The translations under genes were made by a program, and so were the position numbers. The notes under the pieces are model-generated. The model worked only from the letters and a program-made list of their open reading frames with translations, was not told the DNA's origin and searched no databases. A stretch of 64,000 bases of DNA from Pedobacter cryophilus (GTDB lineage Bacteria; Bacteroidota; Bacteroidia; Sphingobacteriales; Sphingobacteriaceae): contig NZ_SWBP01000003.1 in assembly GCF_005116455.1 (NCBI RefSeq), positions 12-64,011 of the forward strand, given 5' to 3'. The stretch's first letter is position 1. Each line of letters opens with the position of its first letter. Below are positions 25,766 through 36,170 of this stretch, one piece after another.

Positions 25766-25804
25766 AAAAAAGCGTTTCGAAATTTTTCGAGACGCTTTTT
25801 TTTT
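25766..25804 (+). terminator. Intrinsic terminator after the fasciclin gene
   Basis: AAAAAAGCGTTTCGA pairs with TCGAGACGCTTTTTT (one G-U), followed by more T. Confidence 0.9.
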
Positions 25805-25851
25805 GTGCTATAAATTGTAATTTCATACCTCAATTATAAGTAACCAATTTT

Positions 25852-27072
25852 ATGAAAGTAAGCAGTAATAAGAATGTTATTTTATTAATTATAGTAGCCT
25901 CTTTAGGCTATTTTGTTGATATCTATGATTTAGTACTGTTTTCTGTGATTAGGGTGCAAAGTTTAAAATCTATTGGTGTTCCAGAAGATCAACTTTTAAG
26001 TGTTGGCGTAAAATTAATAAATGCGCAAATGATAGGGATGTTGGTTGGAGGAATTATTTGGGGCATTATGGGCGATAAATTGGGTCGTTTAAAAGTCTTA
26101 TTTGGCTCCATATTAATGTATTCTTTAGCCAACATTGTAAATGGTTTTGTAACTGATGTAAATAGTTATGCAATTATCAGGTTTATTGCAGGAGTGGGGC
26201 TTGCTGGTGAGTTAGGTGCTGGAATTACCTTGGTGGCAGAAAGTATGACTAAAGAAAAAAGAGGTTATGGCACCATGTTGGTGGCAGCAATAGGCTTATT
26301 AGGAGCCGTTTTGGCGGGTTGGGTTGGCGAGCGATTTCAATGGCAAACCGCTTATTTTATTGGAGGCGCCATGGGTATTGTTTTATTATTATTAAGATTA
26401 GGGGTAATGGAATCTGGAATGTACATCAACATAACAGATTCAAATGTTTCTAGGGGGAATTTCTTTATGCTTTTTAATAAATGGAGCCGATTTAAAAAGT
26501 ACATCAATTGTACTTTAATTGCATTGCCGGTTTGGTTTGTAGTGGGTGTTCTCATCACTTTTGCTCCAGAGTTTGGAAAAGCCATGGGAGCTACAGACCC
26601 CTTAAGTGCAGGCAAAGGAATTTTATACACTTATATAGGTATCTCACTTGGAGATTTGCTCACCGGATTTTTGAGTCAAATTTTTAAAACTAGAAAAAAG
26701 ATAGTCGTCGTTTTCTTATTTGCAACCTTAATTAGCATATTAATATTTTTATTCTCTAAAGGAATTAGTGCCACCACTTATCATTGGATTTGTGTTCTTT
26801 TAGGCGTTTCTACCGGATTCTGGGTAATTTTTGTTACCATTGCAGCCGAGCAATTTGGCACTAACTTAAGGTCTACCGTTACTACAACTGTTCCTAATTT
26901 TATTAGAGGCTCTGTTGTTTTAGTAACTTTAAGTTTCGAATGGCTTAAAACACCGTTCGGTATCATAAATGCAGCGTTAATTGTAGGTTTTACCACACTT
27001 CTAATTGCATTTTTTGCAGTATATAATTTAGAAGAAACTTATGGTAAAGATTTAGATTACATAGAGAATTAA
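25852..27072 (+). CDS. MFS transporter
   Basis: A 406-aa major facilitator with about twelve membrane helices. The loop 2-3 signature 'GIMGDKLGRLKVLFGS' lies near residues 69-84, and 'RFIAGVGLAGELGAGITLVAE' is near 105-126, like metabolite:H+ symporters of the sugar/organic-acid group. The opening 'GYFVDIYDLVLFSVIR' with acidic residues in helix 1 is typical of that group. The substrate is unknown. The ClC gene starts 4 bp after its stop, so the two are co-transcribed. Confidence 0.92.
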   Translation: MKVSSNKNVILLIIVASLGYFVDIYDLVLFSVIRVQSLKSIGVPEDQLLSVGVKLINAQMIGMLVGGIIWGIMGDKLGRLKVLFGSILMYSLANIVNGFVTDVNSYAIIRFIAGVGLAGELGAGITLVAESMTKEKRGYGTMLVAAIGLLGAVLAGWVGERFQWQTAYFIGGAMGIVLLLLRLGVMESGMYINITDSNVSRGNFFMLFNKWSRFKKYINCTLIALPVWFVVGVLITFAPEFGKAMGATDPLSAGKGILYTYIGISLGDLLTGFLSQIFKTRKKIVVVFLFATLISILIFLFSKGISATTYHWICVLLGVSTGFWVIFVTIAAEQFGTNLRSTVTTTVPNFIRGSVVLVTLSFEWLKTPFGIINAALIVGFTTLLIAFFAVYNLEETYGKDLDYIEN

Positions 27073-27076
27073 ATAC

Positions 27077-28855
27077 ATGAAATACCTCAAGCATCATCAG
27101 CTTGTATTAAGGTTTGTTTATCAACATTTAAGCAGAAATCAATTCCTTATCCTTTCGGGCATTTTGGTAGGGCTATCAGCCGGATTTGCCGCCATTATAT
27201 TAAAATACTCCGTACACAAAATCCATTTACTTATAGGTCATCAATTAGAAATCTTCAATTATCCATATCTCAATCTTTTTTTACCCCTAGTCGGAATTTT
27301 AATTACTGTTTGGGTAGTAACCGTTTTTTTAAAAGGTAAAGATGGAAGAGGAGTGTCTAATATTTTACAAGATATTTCTCAAAGATCTGGCGTAATTCCT
27401 AAATACAAAATGTATGCACAACTCCTTACTAGCGCAATTACAGTAGGTTTTGGAGGGTCTTCTGGTTTAGAAGGACCTATTGCTGTAACAGGAGGCGCCA
27501 TTGGATCTAACTTTGCCAGAACTTATCGCCTCAGTTATAAAGAAAGAATTTTATTATTAGGCTGTGGTTCTGCAGCGGGCATTGCAGCAGTATTTAACGC
27601 ACCTATTACCGGGGTTATGTTTGCAGTTGAGGTGATACTGGTTGGCGTTGTTTTCTCTGATTTTATTCCTCTAATTATAGCTGCTGTAAGTGGGGCTTTA
27701 CTATCCAAAATCATTTTAGATGATGATATTTTGTTTGATTTTAAAAACCTACAAGAGTTTGATCATAGAAACGTTCCATATTACCTTCTTTTAGGTGTTT
27801 TTAGCGGCTTGGTATCTGTTTATTATGCAAGAGCAACCCATAAAGTAGAGTATTTTTTCACCAAAAAATTAAAATGGAATAATTATTCTAAAGCGCTATT
27901 TGGAGGATTAATTATTGCCTTACTCTGTTTTGTATTTCCGCCTCTTTTTGGCGAAGGCTATGGAAGTGTAAAACTATTAGCATCTGGAAATCCTCAAAAC
28001 ATACTAAAAGGAAGCTTTTTCAACCTTAATGGTTATAATGATTGGATGCTTATTTTATTTGTAGGCTTAATATTTCTTACCAAAGTATTCGCAACCTCTA
28101 TTACCTTAGCCAGCGGTGGAAGTGGAGGAAACTTTGCGCCAGCCCTGTTTACAGGAGCTTTTATGGGGTTTTTCTTTTCCAATCTGATCAATAAACTTGA
28201 TTTTATTAATTTACCCGTTAATAATTTTATTTTGGTAGGCATGTGCGGCATACTCAGCGGAGTAATGTATGCACCCTTAACAGGTATTTTTTTAATTGCC
28301 GAAGTTACCGGAGGTTATGAATTAATGATTCCGTTAATGATTGTTGCAACGGTTTCTTTTGCCATTGCCAAAGTGTTTGAACCCTACGCCATGGATGTGA
28401 AACATTTAATGGCGGGTAAAAAAATATTTACTGAAGATTATGATCAGAATATTTTAACCATGATCAAACCTCACGAGATTTTAAATACAGAGTATGATAT
28501 AATTTATGAAAATAATTCTTTTGCCGATTTATTAACGGTTTTAAAAAAATCTACTAAAAACATTATTGTTTGCAAAAATGAACAAGAAGAATATGTAGGT
28601 TTTATTCTATTTAACCAAGTTAGAAAGTTGTTGTTTAATCCAGAAATGCATCAACATACCAATATTAAAGAGCTCATTTCTACCACTACCTATAGAGTAG
28701 AAATTCACCAATCAATAGATTTAATTTTAAATAAATTTGAAGAATCAGATTTATGGTATTTGCCAGCCTTTGATAATGATGATTTTGTGGGTTTTATTTC
28801 TAAAACACAATTACTATCTGCCTATAGAAACAAATTAAAATTAACTTTAAGCTGA
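27077..28855 (+). CDS. ClC-family chloride channel/transporter with C-terminal CBS region
   Basis: This 592-aa protein has a ClC membrane domain (about 1-440) with the selectivity motifs GSSGLEGP (gating Glu E132), 'GSAAGIAAVFNAPITG' and 'GGSGGNFAPALF'. A cytosolic region (about 460-590) looks like two CBS domains. The second Glu of E. coli ClC (E203, internal proton path) aligns with V186 in 'FAVEV'. Valine at this place is usual in chloride channels rather than H+ antiporters, so uncoupled or channel-like transport is predicted. The stop overlaps the hemF start (TGATG). Confidence 0.93.
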   Translation: MKYLKHHQLVLRFVYQHLSRNQFLILSGILVGLSAGFAAIILKYSVHKIHLLIGHQLEIFNYPYLNLFLPLVGILITVWVVTVFLKGKDGRGVSNILQDISQRSGVIPKYKMYAQLLTSAITVGFGGSSGLEGPIAVTGGAIGSNFARTYRLSYKERILLLGCGSAAGIAAVFNAPITGVMFAVEVILVGVVFSDFIPLIIAAVSGALLSKIILDDDILFDFKNLQEFDHRNVPYYLLLGVFSGLVSVYYARATHKVEYFFTKKLKWNNYSKALFGGLIIALLCFVFPPLFGEGYGSVKLLASGNPQNILKGSFFNLNGYNDWMLILFVGLIFLTKVFATSITLASGGSGGNFAPALFTGAFMGFFFSNLINKLDFINLPVNNFILVGMCGILSGVMYAPLTGIFLIAEVTGGYELMIPLMIVATVSFAIAKVFEPYAMDVKHLMAGKKIFTEDYDQNILTMIKPHEILNTEYDIIYENNSFADLLTVLKKSTKNIIVCKNEQEEYVGFILFNQVRKLLFNPEMHQHTNIKELISTTTYRVEIHQSIDLILNKFEESDLWYLPAFDNDDFVGFISKTQLLSAYRNKLKLTLS

Positions 28856-29760
28856 TGCTCGATAAAAATACAATAGCACAGGATTACAAGAAAATCCAAG
28901 AAAATATAGTTAACAGTTTAACTGCTTTAGATGGAGGAGCTTTATTTGAAGAAGAAAACTGGGAGCGCCCAGGCGGCGGCGGTGGCAGAAGCAAAGTATT
29001 ATTAAACGGTGCCTTAATAGAAAAAGGCGGTGTTAACTTTTCTGCTGTATATGGCAAACTACCCGATGCGGTTAAAAAAGCTTTTAAAACAGATCAGGAA
29101 GAGTTTTTTGCAACCGGAGTGTCTATAGTTTTACATCCTCACAATCCTTGGGTGCCTATTATTCACATGAATATCAGGTACTTTGAAATGCAGGCAGAAC
29201 ATGAAACCCTGCAATGGTTTGGTGGTGGAATAGACGTTACGCCGCATTATGTAATTCCAAAACAAGCTCAAGCATTTCATCAACATTTAAAAGGGGTATG
29301 TGATCAATCCCATGTTAATTTTTACCCTAAGTTCAAAAAATGGGCCGACGATTATTTCTTTATCAAACATAGAAATGAAACCCGAGGTATTGGAGGTATT
29401 TTTTATGATAGGCTTACGCCGATGAATACTGAATTAAACTGGCAGCAATTATTTGATTTTTCTAAAGCGGTGGGAAATTCATTTGTTCCTATTTATACGC
29501 AATTAGCCAATGCAAACAGAGAGAAACACTTTACATTAGATGAAAAACAATGGCAATTACAACGCCGTAGCCGTTATGCCGAGTTTAATTTGGTGTATGA
29601 TTCTGGGACAAAATTTGGCTTAGAAACCGATGGTAGAATAGAATCTATATTAATGAGTATGCCACCAGTTGCATCTTGGGTTTATGATTATAAAGCTCAA
29701 CCCAATAGTTTAGAAGAAGAAACGTTAAACTGGTTAAAAAAAGGTGTAGATTGGGTTTAG
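28855..29760 (+). CDS. hemF: Oxygen-dependent coproporphyrinogen III oxidase
   Basis: Oxidatively decarboxylates coproporphyrinogen III to protoporphyrinogen IX in heme synthesis. The 301-aa length is typical. It has 'FEEENWERPGGGGGRS' (about 23-38), the family signature 'HPHNPWVPIIHMNIRYFE' near 98-115 and 'WWFGGGIDVTPHY'-type sequence ('WFGGGIDVTPHYV'). It is translationally coupled to the ClC gene. An O2-dependent enzyme implies at least partly aerobic growth. Confidence 0.97.
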   Translation: MLDKNTIAQDYKKIQENIVNSLTALDGGALFEEENWERPGGGGGRSKVLLNGALIEKGGVNFSAVYGKLPDAVKKAFKTDQEEFFATGVSIVLHPHNPWVPIIHMNIRYFEMQAEHETLQWFGGGIDVTPHYVIPKQAQAFHQHLKGVCDQSHVNFYPKFKKWADDYFFIKHRNETRGIGGIFYDRLTPMNTELNWQQLFDFSKAVGNSFVPIYTQLANANREKHFTLDEKQWQLQRRSRYAEFNLVYDSGTKFGLETDGRIESILMSMPPVASWVYDYKAQPNSLEEETLNWLKKGVDWV

Positions 29761-29808
29761 ATTATATATTGGCTAAATTTATAAAATACTATAACATCAA
29801 AATTAAAG

Positions 29809-30279
29809 ATGGAACAAGATATACGTTGGGAGCAAAGATTTTCTAATTACAAAAAGGCATTATACAAATTAGATGAAGCTGTTGATTATATCAAACTTCA
29901 TGTTATCAACATGCCTAAAGATTTAGAAAACACCAATTTAGTATTAGATGAAATTATAAGAGAAGGCCTTATTCAACGCTTTGAATATACACATGAGTTA
30001 GCATGGAATGTAATGAAGGATTACGCCGAATACCAAGGAAATACCAATATTACAGGTTCTAGAGATGCTAGTAGAGAGGCTTTTTTAATGAATTTAGTAA
30101 AAGACGGTGAGGTTTGGATGGACATGATTAAAAGCAGAAATAAAACTTCACATACTTATAACGAGGTTACAGCATCAGAAATTTTTCAAAATATTATAGA
30201 TCATTATCATACTGCTTTTCACCAGTTCCAATTAAAGATGGAAACGCTACTTTCTGGTGCTCAAACAAAATTGTTTTAA
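29809..30279 (+). CDS. HEPN-type nucleotidyltransferase substrate-binding protein (HI0074 family)
   Basis: A 156-aa helical protein of the HI0074/HEPN group. It contains 'EGLIQRFEYTHELAWNVMKDYAEYQG' (about 47-73) and an R-x4-H motif in 'RNKTSH' (about 110-115), the pattern of the HEPN RNase active site. It is paired with the MNT gene that starts 4 bp after its stop. Such pairs act as toxin-antitoxin modules in which MNT AMPylates HEPN. Toxicity here is inferred, not shown. Confidence 0.92.
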   Translation: MEQDIRWEQRFSNYKKALYKLDEAVDYIKLHVINMPKDLENTNLVLDEIIREGLIQRFEYTHELAWNVMKDYAEYQGNTNITGSRDASREAFLMNLVKDGEVWMDMIKSRNKTSHTYNEVTASEIFQNIIDHYHTAFHQFQLKMETLLSGAQTKLF

Positions 30280-30283
30280 AAAT

Positions 30284-30598
30284 ATGTTTGGTTTAAAAGA
30301 AGAAGATATTGAGGCTATTCAGCAAATTTTTTCTAAAAATGAAAAAATAGAAGAAGTGATATTATATGGTTCAAGAGCAAAGGGGAATTATAAAACATCA
30401 TCTGATATAGATTTAACTATAGTAACAGATGAACTTACACTTCAAGAATTGCAGAAAATTGAAGGTGAAATTGATGATTTATTACTCCCTTATCAATTAG
30501 ACTTGTCTATTTTTAAGCAAATTTCTAATCCCGATTTAATAGATCATATTAAAAGAGTGGGAGTTCCTTTTTATCGAAAAGATAAAATCTCTTACTGA
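30284..30598 (+). CDS. MNT-type minimal nucleotidyltransferase (antitoxin of HEPN pair)
   Basis: A 104-aa nucleotidyltransferase with the active-site pattern GS-x10-DxD in 'GSRAKGNYKTSSDIDL' and a third acidic residue at 'QLDLSIF'. I chose the ATG at 30284 (MFGLKEEDIE), since the earlier ATG at 30257 would overlap the HEPN gene by 23 bp. It is the predicted modifier and neutraliser of the upstream HEPN protein. Confidence 0.92.
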   Translation: MFGLKEEDIEAIQQIFSKNEKIEEVILYGSRAKGNYKTSSDIDLTIVTDELTLQELQKIEGEIDDLLLPYQLDLSIFKQISNPDLIDHIKRVGVPFYRKDKISY

Positions 30599-30954
30599 AT
30601 GATAGATGTTGAAATTCAACTCAAATTTTGTTCCCTTCAACAATCTTGTTTTGCCTACATTACTCTTAATTTATTAATAATTGTATGAATACGTTTGATT
30701 TGGATTTGAATTAACAGGAAGAACCTTTGTACCTAAGCCCGATTGAAGCGATATGCGAAATGCAATGGAGCATTTAGTGAAAAGCGGGGGCTAAAGAAAT
30801 TATATTTTACTGACATTCGCTTTCAAAAAAAGAAAAAATTAGACCAATTTATAGCAACGAAAATTTTAACTAAAGAAGATACCAATTACAGCGATTTTAT
30901 TAACTTCGCACAACTCTTTTTTAAAGTGTTTTCCAATATAGAATTAAACAAAAT
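30599..30954. other. Gene-free region upstream of gyrA
   Basis: A 'GCCCGATTGAAGCGATATG' to 'GAGCATTTAGTGAAAAGCG' segment (about 30738-30788) looks like a degenerate intergenic repeat. An open frame 30743-31003 runs from it into gyrA and is not credible. AT-rich DNA just before 30955 should hold the gyrA promoter. Confidence 0.5.
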
Positions 30955-33573
30955 ATGGCTGAAGAAACAGACAATCCGAATGCAGAACAACACGATAAAA
31001 TAATTCGTATAAACATAGAAGATGAAATGAAATCGGCCTACATTGATTATTCAATGTCGGTGATTGTTTCAAGGGCTTTGCCTGATGTTAGAGATGGATT
31101 AAAGCCTGTACATCGCAGGGTTTTATACGGTATGTTAGACTTAGGTTTAGCCAGTAATAAACCTTATAAAAAATCGGCCCGTATTGTAGGGGAGGTTTTA
31201 GGAAAGTATCACCCACATGGTGATAGTTCTGTTTATGACACTATGGTGCGTATGGCGCAACCCTGGAGTTTAAGATATCCTTTAGTAGATGGCCAAGGTA
31301 ACTTTGGTTCTATTGATGGAGATTCACCGGCAGCAATGCGTTATACGGAGGCCCGTTTCAAAAAAATGGCCGAAGAAATGTTAGCCGATATTAATAAAGA
31401 CACCATTGATTACCGTTTAAATTTTGATGATTCTTTACAAGAACCAACGGTTTTACCAGCAAAATTTCCTAATCTTTTAGTAAATGGTGCTTCGGGTATT
31501 GCTGTAGGTATGGCAACCAATATGCCACCGCATAACCTTACAGAAGTAATTGATGGAATTGTTGCTTACATAGGCAACAATGATATTGAAATTTCTGAAT
31601 TGATGCAGTTTGTGAAAGCGCCAGATTTCCCTACTGGAGGTATTATTTACGGTTATGAGGGTGTTAAAGATGCTTTTGAAACCGGTAGAGGTAGAATAAT
31701 GATGCGTGGAACCGCAGAAATAGAAACCTTGCCAAATGATAGAGAAAGAATTATTGTGACCGAAATACCTTATCAGGTAAATAAAGCCATGATGATTGAG
31801 CGTACTGCTGAATTGGTGAATGAGAAAAAAATTGAAGGTATTTCTGAAATCAGAGATGAATCTGATAGAGAGGGAATGCGTGTGGTTTACGAAATCAAAA
31901 GAGACGCAAACGCCGCTATCGTTTTAAATAACCTTTACAAATACACAGCCTTACAAACTTCATTTAGTGTAAACAACATTGCCTTAGTAAAAGGCAGGCC
32001 AATGATGTTGAACCTGAAAGATATGATCAGACATTTTGTTGATCATAGACATGAGGTAGTGGTTAGAAGAACTAAATTTGAATTATCAGAGGCACAAAAA
32101 AGAGCTCATATTTTAGAAGGTTTATTAATTGCTTTAGATCATATAGACGAAGTAATTAAACTGATTAGAGCTTCACAAACACCAGATGAGGCTCGTGAAG
32201 GTTTAATTGCACAATTTGGTTTATCTGATATTCAGGCAAGAGCTATTTTGGATATGACGCTTCGTCGTTTAACCGGATTAGAGCGTGATAAAATTAAAGA
32301 TGAGTATGCCGAATTGATGAAATTGATTGATTATTTAAACTCAATTTTAGCAGACGAAGGTCTTAGAATGCAAATCATTAAAGATGAGTTGCAGGAAATG
32401 AGAGACAAATATGGTGATGCAAGAAGAACTATCATTGTTCATTCTGCAGCAGAAATGATGACTGAAGATTTCATTGAAGATGAATCAGTTGTGATTACCA
32501 TTTCTAGAGAAGGTTATATCAAAAGAACACCTTTAACAGAATACCGTACTCAAGGAAGAGGCGGAAAAGGCGCTATAGGTTCTAACTCTAGAGATGCCGA
32601 TTTTATTGAACACATTTTTATTGCATCAAACCATAATTACTTACTTTTCTTTACCGATAAAGGAAAATGTTATTGGATGAGGGTATTTGAAATACCAGAA
32701 GGCAGCAGAACTAGTAAAGGAAGAGCACTTCAAAATATCATTAACATAGAGAAAGATGAGAAAATAAGAGCTTACATTAAAGTTGTAAACTTAAAAGATC
32801 AAGAGTATCTAGAAAATAACTTTATCATTATGTGTACTAAAAAAGGTACCATAAAGAAAACCAATTTACAAGCTTACAGTCGCCCTAGATCTAATGGTAT
32901 AAACGCCATTAACATTAATGAAGGAGATGAGTTATTAGAAGCAAACTTAACTTCAGGTGGTTCTGAAATTGTTATGGCTTTACGTTCTGGTAGAGCAATT
33001 AGATTTAATGAATCTACAGTTAGGCCAATGGGTAGAACCGCAACCGGAGTAAGAGGAATTAGACTTTCTGGACCAAAAGATGAGGTTGTGGGTATGATTA
33101 GTATAGAATCATCTGAAAGTACTATTTTAGTAGTATCTGAAAATGGTTATGGAAAACGTACTGATGTAGATGATTACCGTGTGACCAACAGAGGCGGAAA
33201 AGGAGTGAAGACCATTAACGTTACAGAAAAAACAGGTGAGTTGGTTTCTATTAAAGACGTAACAGATAAAGACGATTTAATGATCATCAACCGCTCTGGC
33301 ATAGTTATTAGAATTGCTATGAGTAATCTTAGATCAATGGGTAGAGCAACTCAGGGAGTAAGATTAATTAAACTTAAAGGTGACGATTCTATTGCTTCAG
33401 TAGCTAAAGTAGAACATGATGAAGAGGAAGAAGTTGACGTTGAGAATTTGGTTTTAAACCCAGATGAAAACGATATTATTCCAGCTAGTGATACTACAGA
33501 AGAAGATGAAGACACCGAAGAAGAGGAAGATGAAACAGACGAAGATGCCTCTGAGGACGATAAAGAAGAATAA
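30955..33573 (+). CDS. gyrA: DNA gyrase subunit A
   Basis: Catalytic breakage-rejoining subunit of DNA gyrase. The 872-aa protein has the active tyrosine Y130 in '[10 protein letters not shown]' and '[11 protein letters not shown]' with Ser91 and Asp95 at the places where quinolone resistance changes usually occur, both wild-type. A GyrA box 'QGRGGKG' lies in the C-terminal DNA-wrapping beta-pinwheel. The last ~50 residues are almost all Glu and Asp, an acidic tail. No separate parC is in the window. Confidence 0.98.
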   Translation: MAEETDNPNAEQHDKIIRINIEDEMKSAYIDYSMSVIVSRALPDVRDGLKPVHRRVLYGMLDLGLASNKPYKKSARIVGEVLGKYHPHGDSSVYDTMVRMAQPWSLRYPLVDGQGNFGSIDGDSPAAMRYTEARFKKMAEEMLADINKDTIDYRLNFDDSLQEPTVLPAKFPNLLVNGASGIAVGMATNMPPHNLTEVIDGIVAYIGNNDIEISELMQFVKAPDFPTGGIIYGYEGVKDAFETGRGRIMMRGTAEIETLPNDRERIIVTEIPYQVNKAMMIERTAELVNEKKIEGISEIRDESDREGMRVVYEIKRDANAAIVLNNLYKYTALQTSFSVNNIALVKGRPMMLNLKDMIRHFVDHRHEVVVRRTKFELSEAQKRAHILEGLLIALDHIDEVIKLIRASQTPDEAREGLIAQFGLSDIQARAILDMTLRRLTGLERDKIKDEYAELMKLIDYLNSILADEGLRMQIIKDELQEMRDKYGDARRTIIVHSAAEMMTEDFIEDESVVITISREGYIKRTPLTEYRTQGRGGKGAIGSNSRDADFIEHIFIASNHNYLLFFTDKGKCYWMRVFEIPEGSRTSKGRALQNIINIEKDEKIRAYIKVVNLKDQEYLENNFIIMCTKKGTIKKTNLQAYSRPRSNGINAININEGDELLEANLTSGGSEIVMALRSGRAIRFNESTVRPMGRTATGVRGIRLSGPKDEVVGMISIESSESTILVVSENGYGKRTDVDDYRVTNRGGKGVKTINVTEKTGELVSIKDVTDKDDLMIINRSGIVIRIAMSNLRSMGRATQGVRLIKLKGDDSIASVAKVEHDEEEEVDVENLVLNPDENDIIPASDTTEEDEDTEEEEDETDEDASEDDKEE

Positions 33574-33604
33574 ATCAATTTAAAAACTAAAAAAAAGTTC
33601 AAGA

Positions 33605-34783
33605 ATGAAAAAATCAATTTTAAGCTTAATCATGCTATCTTTCTTTTTTGTAGCTATGGCACAAAAAAGCGAGATAACCGCTGCAAAGAACAATTATGCT
33701 TTGTTTGAAATTGGCTTACAAACTAAAACTCCAATTAAAAAACAATTGGAGACTTTAGAATTGGCTAAAGCAAATACAGACAAAGCTATTCTTAATGAAA
33801 AAACCAAAGACTTGGCCGAACTTTGGGCTTACCGTGGTGTTATTTACTCTTCAATAGCAGTAACAGACACTTTGAACAAAAGTAATGCTGAGTCAGCTTT
33901 TAAAACAGCTCAAGAAGCTATCGTAAAAGCAAAATCTTTAGATGCTAAAAGTGAGTTTAAGCAACAAATAGAAAATGCTGAAAAGAATTTAGCTATTATG
34001 ATGCAAAACAAAGGCGTAGCAGCATTTGCCAAAAAGGATTATAAAGAAGCTTATACCTCGTTTAAGTTTATTTCTGAGGTAATGCCTACAGATTCTTTAT
34101 TTAGTATGTACACTGCAATTGCTGCCAATAGTGCTCAACTATATGATGAGGCTATTAAGTACTATGCAAAAACTATTGAAATTAATCCAAAAAATCCTTC
34201 TTTGTATCAAGAACTAGGTAGAGTTTATTTAGTTAAATCTGATACAGCGGCTGCATTAAAAGTGATAGAAGCAGGAAGAGCGGCACATCCTGAATATATG
34301 GGTTTAGTTTACGATGAATTAAATATCTATTTAAACAAAGGAGAAGCATCTAAGCAAATTGCAAAAATTGAAAATGCGATAGCTAAAGATCCAAAAAACA
34401 AAACATTATTGTTTGTTGCTGGTGTAGCTTATTCTGCAGCTAAGCAGAGAGATAAAGCAGAGGCATCTTACAAAAAAGCTTTAGAATTAGATCCTAATTA
34501 TGCTGATGCTATTTACAACCTAGCTATTATTTACATAGATAGAGGTAATAACTATATTATTGAAGCTAACAAATTGCCAAATAATAAAGCATCTGAAGCA
34601 AAGTATAATGATCTTAAGAAGAAGTTTGAAACAGAATTAAGCAATGCTATACCTTTATTAGAAAAAGCAAGAGAATTAAATCCTAAGGATGTAAATACAC
34701 TTACTACCTTAAGAGAGGTTTATGTAAAGACTAACAAATTAGAGAAGGCAGCTGAAGTAAAGAAAGCCCTAGAGCAATTGTAA
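33605..34783 (+). CDS. Exported tetratricopeptide-repeat protein
   Basis: The 392-aa precursor has an N-terminal signal peptide ending near 'FFVAMAQ' (residue ~20). Several TPR motifs follow: 'AAIAANSAQLYDEAIKYYAKTIEINPKNPSLYQELGRVY' about 175-215, and again 'AYSAAKQRDKAEASYKKALELDPNYADAIYNLA' about 277-310. It is probably a periplasmic scaffold. It lies 31 bp downstream of gyrA, so it is possibly co-transcribed; a terminator follows at 34805. Confidence 0.9.
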   Translation: MKKSILSLIMLSFFFVAMAQKSEITAAKNNYALFEIGLQTKTPIKKQLETLELAKANTDKAILNEKTKDLAELWAYRGVIYSSIAVTDTLNKSNAESAFKTAQEAIVKAKSLDAKSEFKQQIENAEKNLAIMMQNKGVAAFAKKDYKEAYTSFKFISEVMPTDSLFSMYTAIAANSAQLYDEAIKYYAKTIEINPKNPSLYQELGRVYLVKSDTAAALKVIEAGRAAHPEYMGLVYDELNIYLNKGEASKQIAKIENAIAKDPKNKTLLFVAGVAYSAAKQRDKAEASYKKALELDPNYADAIYNLAIIYIDRGNNYIIEANKLPNNKASEAKYNDLKKKFETELSNAIPLLEKARELNPKDVNTLTTLREVYVKTNKLEKAAEVKKALEQL

Positions 34784-34804
34784 ATCACGCTACTTTATAA
34801 GAAA

Positions 34805-34834
34805 AGAGTCCCGAATAATTTCGGGACTTTTTTT
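34805..34834 (+). terminator. Intrinsic terminator after gyrA-TPR
   Basis: AGTCCCGAA, loop TAAT, TTCGGGACT then seven or more T. The following ~300 bp (34835-35130) show no gene. Confidence 0.92.
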
Positions 34835-35133
34835 ATGACATTTATTTTGAAAATATCTTTTAAGATGCTCTCATCTCATTAATATTATTAGTTGAGGAAT
34901 TATGAATATTAAAATTAGCGGAAGGTAGACATTCTTGTACCTATTTATAGTCACAAGTAGGGTTTAACCCACATAAACAATAAAGAAATTTAAGGTTTTA
35001 AACGCTTATACTTAAGCTGAAAACAACACGATACAGCCATAAACGGAGCATTGTACTTAAGAAAACATTTAGGGCTGTTTCCAATATATTTACCCTAATC
35101 ATACTTATTTTGCTTACGAAATAAGTTGTTAAA

Positions 35134-35168
35134 CTAAAAAGTCCAAACATAATGCTTGGACTTTAAAA
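35134..35168 (-). terminator. Intrinsic terminator after the MlaD gene (minus strand)
   Basis: AAAGTCCAA (35138-35146) pairs with TTGGACTTT (35156-35164). On the minus strand the stem is followed by a T-rich tract. It lies ~20 bp beyond the MlaD stop codon. Confidence 0.8.
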
Positions 35169-35186
35169 AACTGTGTTTAAATTTTT

Positions 35187-36131
35187 TTAATCTTTTCTAC
35201 CACCAATAATAGAGAAACTTACATAACGTTTAGGATTCGCCTTAAAGTCGACCATTAATTTATCTAAGTTTTCTGCGGCATTGTTTAAGTTGTTATATAA
35301 TTTTTCATCATTCAACAATAAACTTAAAGAACCAGTACCATTATTTATTTTAGCAATAGAGGCTTGTAAATCGGCGACAGCCTTATTGGCATTATCCATA
35401 GTTTCTTTAAAATTAGTCTTTGCCATTTGATCAGATAGACTATTAAAATTAGTTAATATGGAGTTTATTTTTTCATTATTGTTTTTCAAATTTGAAGAAA
35501 TAGATTCTGCATTAGATAATATGTTATCTATTCTAACTGCCTGAATACCTACAGCTCCGTCAACCTTTTTAGAAGTAGATTCTAAGGTTTCTAAAGTTTT
35601 AGCAATACTTTCAAAGCTTTTGTTTACATTTTTTTGAAATGTAGGATTCATAATAAGATTAACGGAAGTTAAAATAGAATCTAAACGAGAAACAATCATT
35701 TGTGCTTTCTTTTGTACAGGTTCAACCTGTTCCATTAAATTCATTTGCACATTTGCATTTAAAGTATCACCATCAAGGGCATATTGCAGGCTGTTTCCTA
35801 AATCAAAAATAACTGCTTTACTGCCTAGTAAATCGGTACTCTCTAATCTGGCTATGGTGTTTTTTGGAATGGAGTATTTAGGATTAATTTTAAACTGAGC
35901 TATAATTTGTCCGTTAGGTTGAAGCGTAAGCGCAGATACTCGTCCTATTTGATAGCCATTTACTAATACAGGTTTAGAAATGGCCAAACCTTCTACTTTG
36001 TCATATTTTGCATAAAACTCATTTTCACTCACAAAAATGTCGTTTCCTTTTAAAAAGTTGTATCCTATTATAAATATTGCAATAGCAAAAGCTGCTAAAA
36101 TTCCTACTTTGGTTTCGTTAGAGATTTTCAA
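35187..36131 (-). CDS. MlaD/MCE family lipid-transport protein
   Basis: A 314-aa protein with one N-terminal membrane anchor ('VGILAAFAIAIFIIGYNFL') and an MCE domain ('FYAKYDKVEGLAISKPVLVNGYQIGRV', about 41-67, continuing to 'ESTDLLGSKAVIFDLG'). A long helical, coiled-coil-rich C-terminal half follows. MCE proteins form periplasmic lipid-transfer rings or tubes that work with an ABC transporter, which is not in this window. The amidase gene lies 39 bp upstream, so this gene is second in a two-gene operon. Confidence 0.92.
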   Translation of the reverse strand: MKISNETKVGILAAFAIAIFIIGYNFLKGNDIFVSENEFYAKYDKVEGLAISKPVLVNGYQIGRVSALTLQPNGQIIAQFKINPKYSIPKNTIARLESTDLLGSKAVIFDLGNSLQYALDGDTLNANVQMNLMEQVEPVQKKAQMIVSRLDSILTSVNLIMNPTFQKNVNKSFESIAKTLETLESTSKKVDGAVGIQAVRIDNILSNAESISSNLKNNNEKINSILTNFNSLSDQMAKTNFKETMDNANKAVADLQASIAKINNGTGSLSLLLNDEKLYNNLNNAAENLDKLMVDFKANPKRYVSFSIIGGRKD

Positions 36132-36170
36132 ATTATTATGGGTTTAAACAAACTTAGACAATTACTCCAA

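Noticed and set aside
30743-31003. 86-aa frame overlapping the gyrA start
   Set aside because: It begins in intergenic repeat-like DNA and overlaps the true gyrA N-terminus in another frame.
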